Below, piece after piece: positions 1 to 10,100 of a DNA stretch of 64,000 bases (within the stretch, counting starts at the first letter, position 1; the number at the start of each line of letters is the position of its first letter). A program made the translations under genes and the position numbers. Below the pieces are notes generated by a model. The model did not search any database. It saw only the letters and a list, made by a program, of their open reading frames with translations, and was not told the DNA's origin. Source of the stretch: Halichondria panicea (Eukaryota > Porifera > Demospongiae > Suberitida > Halichondriidae). Location of the stretch: NCBI RefSeq assembly GCF_963675165.1, contig NC_087380.1:3649803-3713802 (forward strand), read 5' to 3'.

Positions 1-559
1 CCTGAGCTCCAGCCACTCTTCAAACAGCTCTCCAGACTGACCTACTGACATAGACTTCTCCACTGCACTACCTGTGAGAGGAGTAGTGCTTTACACATAA
101 CTACGATCTTTTGTATAGGATACTCTTACAGATTGTAAAAAAAATTTTTTACACATAATTACCATGCCAGTATCAAGATACAAATCTAAAACCTTATTAC
201 CACCTACGCATTATTAATTATGACTGTATAGATCTCTAAACTGACTTTGGAATTATTAACCTTTCGAAGCATATCTCAATATTCTGATACCTCACCTTCC
301 CCGAACTCGTTCAGGATGACGGCTATCTTCTTCTGATGCTGTTCAGTGAGGATGTAGTTCAACAGAGTCGTCTTACCAGCACCTGCATGATAGGGGGGCA
401 CAAGATCAATTCTACCACCCACAGGATCGGAGTACAGGGCACAGTATTATTAAAGTTCTTCCAAAACCTACCCAGAAACCCAGTAATTATTGTGACAGGA
501 ATTTTGACTATGGGAGGTATAGGTACCAGCTCTGGGACATCATCTTCTGAGTCTGACAT
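1..559 (-). CDS. ZNG1: CobW/COG0523 metallochaperone GTPase (ZNG1/CBWD type), 5' end only
   Basis: Three exons are visible on the minus strand: 472-559 (ATG at 559), 296-382 and 1-62, where the gene runs off the window. The protein starts MSDSEDD, has an acidic head with a PELVPIP motif, then [11 protein letters not shown] joined across the first intron to [12 protein letters not shown]. That is a Walker A P-loop (GAGKTT) in the CobW context, followed by [10 protein letters not shown] and [11 protein letters not shown]. Splice phases agree (GT donors at 471 and 295, AG acceptors at 384-383 and 64-63). Members of this family are zinc-transfer GTPases; the metazoan form activates methionine aminopeptidase 1. 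The acidic ...CPELVP-like N-terminus is where the family member binds its client, but the Cys is replaced by Val here (DVPELVP). The family's metal-binding CxCC motif would lie outside the window. Head-to-head with the gene at 738. Confidence 0.9.
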
Positions 560-737
560 GACTTTGACCAGAGCAAGTCTTTTTTTACTTTTCTGGGACT
601 CAAAGGTGGGTGGGGATTGGATAAAAGGGGAGTGGCTCAGTTGCTGCTGAGCTCAGTTTTGATCGAGTGTGCGATCCTCTTTCTCTAAGATCTAATTGCC
701 GGAATCTAGATGATCTGTTGCTCTGTTGCAGTTCAGT
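560..737. promoter_or_regulatory. Putative bidirectional promoter between ZNG1 and TYW2
   Basis: Only 178 bp separate the ATG of the minus-strand GTPase gene (559) from the inferred ATG of the plus-strand TYW2 gene (738). Both 5' UTRs and the core promoter must fit here or overlap the coding exons. I see no convincing TATA box for either direction. The call rests on gene arrangement alone. Confidence 0.5.
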
Positions 738-3700
738 ATGAGTGGAAATGTTCTTCTGGTGAAAAACAGGAGTCAAGTAAAAGGAATAAGGTAGATCTAT
801 ATCTATAGAGTAGTATCTAGACTATTAATAATTAATTTTATATCGATAGATACCGTACTGTATAGAGTAAACAATGGAACTTCGAACAACACGGATTTTT
901 GAACGATTTAGCACCACGGTAAGCAAAAACAAACAGCGATATGCAGAATCTGACCCTACACAAGCCGACTTACATGCCTTAGGAACAAGCTGGGTTGAAT
1001 AGCAACATCGTAGCTCTTGCAATGATGACGTAATAATCCAGAAAACAAAAGTGTGCGATAGTTGGAATTTCGAAAAAAGTAATGTATCCCCGAACCGAGG
1101 TACTTGCCGCTTTAATTAGCTAATATCGAGCTTCCCATCAGCTTTAGTATGTCCTATTTAGGTATGTAGTGAACATAAGCAACACACTAAAATTACTTCA
1201 CTGCTACTCAAAACTGTATACAACCATCCACGTGGGTGTTAAAAGTGCTGATTCAGCACTTACTGTTCGAAAGTTTATTGTTTGTTTTGAGTAGCAGTGA
1301 AGTAATTTTAGTGTTGCTTATGTTCACTACATACTAAATAGGACATACTAAATAGCTGATGGGAAGCTCGATATTAGCTAATTAAAGCGGCAAGTACCTC
1401 TGTTCGGGGATACATTACTCTTTCCGAAATTCCAACTATCGCACACTTTTGTTTTCTGGATTATTACGTCATCATTGCAAGAGCTACGACGTTGCTATTC
1501 AACCCAGCTTGTTCCTAAGGCATGTAAGTTGGCTTGTGTAGGGTCAGATTCTGCATATCGCTGTTTGTTTTTGCTTACCGTGGTGCTAAATCGTTCGAAA
1601 ATCCGTGTTGTTTGAAGTTCCATTGTTTACTCTAGCGGGTATATTTCGAGGGTAAAAATTCTACCTGTATCATGTGTACATGTACCGTATAGAGGGTATA
1701 TTTCGAGAGTATAAAAATGTTCGTGGTTTTCGCAGATTAAGCATGTACCGCGAACATTTATAACCGCGAATTTAATATCGCATGCATAATTATATGCTGC
1801 AAAAGGCTGCTATTCCATGAAAATGAAATCCGCAAAAACCTTTCTAAAGGCATTTTCATGAACATTTTTACCCTCGAAATATACCCGCTATACAGTATCT
1901 ATCGATATAAATTATTGTAAACTGTTAGATTAATGTTTTACTTCAGGAACCTTCTTGAGGGGTCTGGTTACTATGACAGATCCCGTTGCATTCAGCATAT
2001 CAACTCTACAATTTCTGGGAACTCAGACAATTATTTTGCAATCCCCATCACAACCGCGTGCATCGCACACCTCAACCAGCTGGCAACCCTCCCCATACCT
2101 TATACTGACTGTATTGTAGCACACGCCCAACTCCCTCTCTCTAAGAAAGCAAGAGCCAAGTTGCAGACGCCTTATCAAGTTCTCCGAGAAGCTGTTAAAA
2201 GTTTTCTCATCGACACACAACAATGCACCGTTGAGGACATTGAAACTCTGTTAAAGGACGTACCAAGATCGTGGGAAAGACATGGCGACTTGATTGCCTT
2301 GCCAGAGGACTCGTTCAGCGACTCAAGATGGCAAAAACATTTGCAATTGGTGAACGTAGAAATCCATAAACCCATTAGTGAAGAAATGCTGTTTGAGCAA
2401 AATCCACAACCAGGTGATGATGGTGGTATAACTATGAAGGCAGGAACAGAGGGCACAACACGCTCCCTGCTAAATGTGATAGCTGTTGCTCTCAACTGCA
2501 GAAGACTTGCTATCGACAGAAGTATATCATGTGACTCTTATCGGAGCTCGGGTGCATTGCTGTTGCTAGGAGACGACGGATGTGTGGAGCACGTGGACAA
2601 TGGTGTACGTTACGTGTTTGATGTCACCAAGTGTATGTTCTCCTCTGGTAATATAAGTGAGAAGTTACGAGTGGCCAACTTTAATTGTAAAGGAGAGACA
2701 GTTGTTGATTTGTATGCTGGTATTGGCTACTTCACCTTGCCCTACTTGGTACACACTGGCGCAGCTGTGGTACATGCTTGTGAGTGGAACAGTCATGCTG
2801 TGGAGGCTTTGGAGCGAGGTTTGCGTGCTAACAACGTCCACGACAAATGTGTTATTCACCATGGAAACAATCAAAAGGTGTGTGTCTTATCAGTACGTGC
2901 TCACAATCATATATTATAATTTGTGTTGAAATTTTTGCTGAACTAACGGGCAAAACATAAAGATCCAATAGATTTGTTCTCCGGAAGAAAATTGTTTATA
3001 CGGTTCCGGTTTAAATTTACTAGCTACGTAAGTGCTATAATTATGAAGTACCATGTTACACCACCCCCTTCAGGTGGCTCCAGTGGGTGTGGCTGACCGT
3101 GTAAACTTGGGACTGGTGCCGAGCAGTGAAGGAGGATGGGCTGTAGCGTGTAGAGCACTCAGGCAAGACACTGGGGGATGGATGCACGTTCACGGTAACG
3201 TCTCGTCAAAATTCAAAATTGGAAGTTTGAGCAAACAATCTAGCGATGATACTGGTAGTGAGAGCAATCCATGGGAAAAGACATCTGTCAAAGCTAGCAA
3301 GAGAGTGTCTGATGAATGCATTTGTAAGAACTCGTATGTAAAACTGAAAGAGCAATCATTATCTGCTACAAGCATCGGTCAAGGAGAAGTACTCTGTGTT
3401 TGTGATCATCAGCAAATGAATGAAACAACATCAGGCCAAGAAAAAATCGGGAAAAAATCGAAGCCATTAAGTGATGGTGAAACTGCTTGCAAATCTAGAG
3501 CAATGTCTCCTCAAGAAGTGTCAACTGATACAAGCCAAGACGGAACCACAATCCACACAGAACACTTAACTTCTTGTAGCAGAGTATTTCACGAATCCAA
3601 GGCCCCTATGAAACGAGAATTGTGGGAGGGATGGGCTCGCCATGTGGCTGGAGATATGTTAGAGTTGCTAAGAGCGCAAACCCCTGTTGGTGGGAAAGAT

Positions 3701-3796
3701 TGGAAGGTCACTGTGGGACACTTAGAGCACGTTAAATCTTATGCTCCTCATGTTGATCACATTGTTGTGGACCTTGAGTGTAGACCAACTATATAA
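738..3796 (+). CDS. TYW2: tRNA wybutosine-synthesizing protein 2 (TYW2/TRMT12)
   Basis: Three exons: 738-790, 1947-2877 and 3074-3796 (stop TAA), 568 aa. The first exon is inferred from phase: it ends in AG and the next begins with G, giving an uninterrupted frame. TYW2 transfers the 3-amino-3-carboxypropyl group of S-adenosylmethionine to the tricyclic base at position 37 of tRNA-Phe, a step of wybutosine synthesis. Visible family signatures are PRSWERHGDL, LLLGDDGCVEHVDNG, KCMFSSGNISEKLRVA, the SAM-binding DLYAGIGYFTLP, HACEWNSHAVEALE and the C-terminal VKSYAPHVDHIVVDLEC. The vertebrate protein is about 450 aa. The excess is mainly a Ser/Lys-rich low-complexity insert between the GWMHVHGNV motif and the terminal domain, roughly 3195-3600. 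Intron 1 contains a large foldback element. The N-terminal exon is the least certain part. Confidence 0.9.
848..1915. repeat. Large foldback element in TYW2 intron 1
   Basis: Two arms of about 350 bp, 863-1214 and 1284-1634, are near-perfect reverse complements around a 69-bp loop. Outside the arms, 1635-1890 carries CGGGTATATTTCGAG blocks related to the TACCGTATA miniature elements elsewhere in the window. The outermost borders (about 830-858 and 1889-1915) are again inverted copies of TATCGATAGATAC. There is no coding capacity. It looks like a nested foldback or MITE-type DNA element. Confidence 0.85.
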
Positions 3797-4110
3797 TCCT
3801 GCTTACAGCAGTAATCAAAACTGTTGACTACATGTATAATAAATATGCTATTTTATGGAATTCAATCAAATCTGACACACAAAATTGACATGCAAACATC
3901 ATCAGTTATGCATGGGGAAATAAAAGAAGACATTCATAATTATTATGCTGCATACATGCATGTGTGTCCAGTTTACAAAACTAAAAAGAGAAGCAAAAAA
4001 ACGCCAATACCGGTAATGCAGTGCACATACGTAGGTATAGGCTACTCACACAAATAAATTTACATGTATATACTACACATGAACAGTGAAGATTTGAGCC
4101 ATTTAAATCT

Positions 4111-7100
4111 TCATCCAATTGATGTCCCTCCAACGTACAGGCTTCGCATGTCACCCAGCCTGCGAGTGTTTGGTCCAGCTGCAGAAACAACAAGAGATAA
4201 TTAAAGGGCCATTAGATGATGAAACCTAGCTGACACTGTATACTCATATGGCAACTTTAAAGGATCCTTGTAACATCTCTAAGGACTATAAATCTTTATG
4301 AGACAAACCTGAAGGACATACATAATTATTTCCTCCACGGTCCTTTTAAATGGTTCACTGTTAATATCGAGCTCAAGCTAATTTATATAGACACCTAACT
4401 CACCGTGACTCTTAGCTGGAGATTGGTAGTGGAACATTCCCACACTGGTCTGTGCATGTGTTTGGTACGCCTGTAGTTGTGAGGTAATGGTGGGCGTGGC
4501 TCTTGATTGTCTCTGCTGTAATACAACAGTCGAGCTTTTAGAGATCCCCCTGCTGTCAGGTGTACTGTAGCTACTGGAAGCACTCGATGCTCCTGAAGAA
4601 ACAATAGTGTGAGAGTACTAGTGATATGTAATTACCAAAACAACATGCACACATGTCGATGCATCATTGGATTTACTGCAGATCGAGGGTGCACGTGTTC
4701 TATCAAGTATAGAATGACTAGCCGGTGTATAGGATATATGTTTCTAACGCAAACATTTATCTGTGACCATCATGGATACTATATAGATCCATGCACTTAC
4801 GTGATAGTCACTGTCAAGCATGACAGGATTGTGGCTAGATCTTGTAATTTGCTACTATATACATATCATATCCAGTATAAAGTTATAGCTATAGGACTTA
4901 CTTGATTTCCTTGTGACTGGTGGTGTCTTGGGCAGCCTCCTGTAAAAATAAGTAGATGCCTAATTTGTTCACACCATGCACACATTATTTCTAAACTGAC
5001 TTTGCCAAATAGCAAATTCAGTTATTGAAATCTCTGCCAATGAAATAGCATCTTCCATTTCAATATTAGATATACATGTACAATTCTTACTTTGTCATCA
5101 GCCTTCTTGAAGAGGAAATAGTGTTTTTCACATTCCCATTCGGTTTAGCAACAGCCCAAGCGTCATACTTGACAGAAGATTGATGTCTCGTCCTTTCTCC
5201 GGCCCTGGAACTTAGTTGAAACGGTCTGGTTGAGGTGTACGAATCCATGGGAGACATGTGAGGTTCCATCCGAGCACTCTCTTTTAGGCTTTCCATCTGA
5301 TGGCAACTGTGAGGATTGGAAGACTGAGAACAATTAGGAAGAGATTTCTCAGCTTCCCAGGTATTCACAAGAAGAACTTTAGGTGGTAAGGTCTTTAAAA
5401 TGTCTCTTTCAGTTTCTTCACTGTCAGGTACTGGTTTGTTTAGGATAGTCACAGATTCGGGGCTCGCCGTGATTGGTTCTGTTTCAAGGTTGTGAGCAGA
5501 ATATTGCTGTAGGACATGTCTCCGGTGCTCAAGTTGGGGACTGCCAGGAGGGTTAGTACCGGAGGTGGCTACATCCACTCTCATGACGGGTGACTCATCC
5601 TCTTCTGCAGACTCGTCCAGCTCCTGTTCACGCGTGTACGTGTATGTGCAAGGAAATACCATATGTACTATAATTATTGCACCTACTTGTTAACTCACAA
5701 ATTTTATAAACCATGTACGGCACACCAAACCAGCAAACAAAGGGTATAGACTATATACAGTGACTCGATCATATACAGTGGGTCAATACGACAAATGACA
5801 AACGAGTGTAACATGGCTATAAATATGTACCACACAGTGACAATATAGGAAGCATGTGTATGCATGAGCGTGCAGAGAGTATCCAAATACTTGACATGCA
5901 CTTACATCTTGTGAAGGTATAGTCTGCAGGTCATCTGACCTATAGCTCAGTTGGGATATTGGTCGTCCATACGGGATTGGACTATAATAGGAGCTGATGT
6001 CAGAGGTTTCAGTCTTGAGTGTGTACTCGCTACCGTCCAGAGAAGATGAACTAGGGAGAGTGAGAGTGGAGTGATCATGGGCTGGGGGAGGGGAGGGGGT
6101 GAGACGACTACGACTCAAGTCAGCTCCCAGGTTGTCCTTTGTCCAGCACCCAAGCTGTCGATCCCAGAGGAATCCACTTGTGTCAGTGTAAAAGTACGAG
6201 TCAGAAAAAACTACAGTATGGGAGAGAGAGCTTAATTCTGTGGATTTACAATTGGAATTGCCGCATGCAGATAAACATGCACTAGCTGAAAATGGTCTAC
6301 GTCTCGTAAATACTATAAATTTAGTCACTCAATGTATACCTTTTTTGGAGTTCATTTGCAGAACGGCTACTCCAGATTCTTGTATTGCAACAATCCTTGC
6401 AGCTTGCTATAGAGTGTGTAATAACTCACTACAAAACGAACACTGGGTTAGACTCACATTGTCACTGACAAGCACCAAATCTCCCAGTTCTGGCTCCCTG
6501 TGTGATCTAGAGTTGGTGGCACTCTTTGACGAAACTCTGGTTCGGGGTCTTCTTGAGACGGCACCAGCAGATAATGCTCTCAGGGCTCGTCCAGGAGACT
6601 TGGATTGAGTCGACTGTGAATGTGTGTTTGAGTAATGTGTGAATATTTTGTCAGGGTGGTCAAGCTGTCCCAGGCGCTACATTTATAATTAAGCGTGTGT
6701 TTGAATCTTACTTCATTTACTAAATCGTAAACGTATGTTTTATTGCTCAACCTTTTACTAGCTAACCTGTAGTAGTTGTGAAGTCGTACGTTGAACAGTC
6801 TGGCGATGTCTGAGTCTTCTGTTCCCTTTCACGTTAGCACTGGTTGCTTCAAGCAGATAGCTGGCCACATCATGGTACACATCCCAAACGTCACCCTACA
6901 CAACAAAAAATCAGTTAGCTGCAATATAATTATAGCTATAAGCTCATTCGGAGCTAAAAGATTGGCCAATAGTTATTGCCCACCTCACTTCAGTGTATAA
7001 TTTATATCAAGTCATAAAAAGTAAAAAAGTTGCTCACCCCTCGCGATTGGACCTTCCAAGCTATGCTTCCTATGATGTCCGACACATTTGAGGTCTTGGT

Positions 7101-10100
7101 AGCCACTGCCATCATTCTCATGAGGCCTGAGTGAGAAAAGATCCAGTCAGAAGTAAGTACATGAGTCAGTTCGTAGTTTACATGCAATTGTAGACTACGA
7201 CCTGACTCACTCGTCCCACGTCTGACATAGTTTTCTTTTAAAACTTTCTCAGGCAGACCGAATCTGAAGTAGTATCAAAAACAAGTCAGGATGGCCGAGT
7301 GGTCTAAGGCGCTACGTTCAGGTCGTAGTCTACAATTGTAGGCGTGGGTTCGAATCCCACTTCTGACATATTTTTGGCTATAAGTTTTTCAGGCAGACAG
7401 AATCAAGTCAGGATGGCTGAGGCGCTACCATTCAGGCCGTATGTTGTTAGGCGTGTGGGTTCGAATCACTCTTCTGATATACTTTTTGTTTTTGGGCTAT
7501 CAACAATTTAAGTTTCTCAGGCAGACCGAATCTAAAGTTAATACTTCCAACAAGTCAGGATGGCCGAGTGGTCTAAGGCGCTACGTTCAGGTCGTAGTCT
7601 ACGATTGTAGGCGTGGGTTCGAATCCCACTTCTGACATACTTTTTGGCTAGGAACGTTTCTCAGGCAGACCGTGTCTAAAGAATTTCTTACATAGCAAGT
7701 TAGAATGGCTGAGGCGTGGCTGAAGCGCTACATTCAGGTCGTATGTTGTTAGGCGTGTGGGTTCGAATCACACTTCTGACATACTTTTTCTTTTTGGACA
7801 AGTTTCTCAGGCAGACCAAATCTAAAGTAGTACAAGTCAGGATGGCCGACAAGTGGTCTAAGGCGTAGCGCTACGTTCAGGTCGTAGTCTACGATTGTAG
7901 GCATGGGTTCGAATCCCACTTCTGACATTTTTGGCTAGGAAAGTTTCTCAGGCTGACCGGCATCTAAAGTATTTCTGCCCGTCAGGATGGCTGAGGCGCT
8001 ACATTCAGGCTGTATGTTGTTAGGCGTGTGGGTTCAAATCACTCTTCTGATATAACTTTTTTATTGGGTTATCAACAAGTTTCTCAGGCAGACAGAATTT
8101 AAGTACCTCCAACAAGTCAGGATGGCCGAGTGGTCTAAGGCGCTACGTTCAGGTCGTAGTCTACGATTGTAGGCGTGGGTTCGAATCCCACTTCTGACAT
8201 AGTTTTTCTTTTTGGGCTATTAAAAGGTTTCTCAGGTAGACCGAATCTAAAGGTAGTTCCTACGCAAGTCAGGGTGGCCGAGGCGCTCTTCATTTAAGCC
8301 TTACAGTCTACGATTGTGGGCGTGTGGGTTCGAATTACACTTCTGATACATGTATACTTTTTCTTCTTGTGCTATCAAACAATTTCTCATGCGGACCGAA
8401 TCTAAAGTGGTACCTCCAACAAGTCAAGATGGCCGAGTGGTCTAAGGCGCTACGTTCAGGTCGTAGTGTATAGGTGTGGGTTCGAATCACACTGCTGACA
8501 TACTTTTCTTTTAATTCTTGGGCTGTTAAAAGTTCGCAGACCAAATCTAAAGTAGTAAACAAGTCAGGATGGCCGAGTGGTCTAGGCGCTACGTTCAGGT
8601 CGTAGTCTACGAGTGTAGGTGTGGGTTCGAATCCCGCATACCTTTACTTGATTCCATGGACTCGAAGAACATTGGCACTAAGCACATCAGGTGGATCACT
8701 TCAGAGGCAAGTAGACAGTGGCACTGCAAGTAGCTGCAAAGGAAAGAAAGCACTCTACAATAATTAAGTCATCAATTGCAATATACACTTACAATGCTTC
8801 TTTCTCTTTTCTTGGGCTCTTTGTTGTAAAACTACACAGCAGGGATATATCAATGAGTGCATGAGCTTTGGAAAACGTTATGTATGTGACCTTATCTCCA
8901 GTGAGCCCATCTTATTCTGTACACTTTCCATGATAACACAGAGACTCTTGTACAACTCCAGATAAAGGTTCCCTTCACGCTGTATAAGAAAGAATCGATG
9001 CCATCTCAACACACATTCTAAGCTATTAGCAGGAGAAATAGCCCAGGGATTAAATGCAAAAGCAAATTAGAAAAAAATTGGCAACTCTGAAAGATGTACA
9101 TGTATGCGTTGCTTTGCAAAGCAGCATCCCACGTGCACGCTGAGTGCTCACCTTCTTCTCTTCTCTGTCAACAGCTGCAGCACTGAGGAGTAGTGAGGCA
9201 TAGTCCAGGGTCATGTGAGCTGGCAGCCCAAATAAGTCCACACACCTCACTTTCCTGTGGTATGACAGAACACATTCAATTTCATATATGTAATCACATA
9301 ATTGTATTATGTGTTAAACGTACAGACATCTATAATTATAGCTAAACATGAGTCCTTGAATGGAACTATATAATTATGTTAGCGTAAGTACCAGTAGATA
9401 GTTCATCGTAGCTAAATGTACTTAGCATTCTAACAGAGACAAAATGGCTAATCAATAATTTTGAGTATGACATCGTTTTTGACATGACTACTATGGACGA
9501 TCCCAATCATTCAAAAAGTGTGAAAAACACTGTATACCCAGTGTAGGTCTGACATGCACACGAATCACTACAAGTTCAGTGCATTTGGCCTGGACGTTAT
9601 CACGTGACCGTAATGATATCAATGCACTAAACTTGTAGTGATTCACGCACGTATGTCGCCTCCTCTGACTCTTACCCAATAAAGTTTAATTTGGCTGTCT
9701 CCAGTGTGGCTCTCATGAGGTTGAGGGGAAGATCATATTCAAGCCCTGCCATTAACAACAGTAGGAGCATGTTGCACTGCTCCGTTTCTTTTTCTCTCTC
9801 CTCTATTAGTGCCTCCAGGTCCGGGAGGAGGGGGGTGTGGTGTGTGTACCGCTGCTGCAGCTGCAACTCTTGGTGGATGGAGTAGGCCAAGTATGATAGT
9901 CGTTTCTTGTCCATTTCTGCATACAATGAGAAACAGTGTAAATTAACGATGGTATATACGCACTGTGATTGCACTTACCAACATTGTGTGTGTAATTGAC
10001 TGGGAAACAGGCCATAAGGTGAGTTGTCTGTAAAAACAAGGCATAATGCGTGAATGATTAAACATAATATTGTCATGCAGCCTCAAGGACAAGGTTTTTA

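Noticed and set aside
336..650. Plus-strand open frame over the ZNG1 exons
   Set aside because: It is the antisense shadow of two exons with matching Walker A coding on the other strand.
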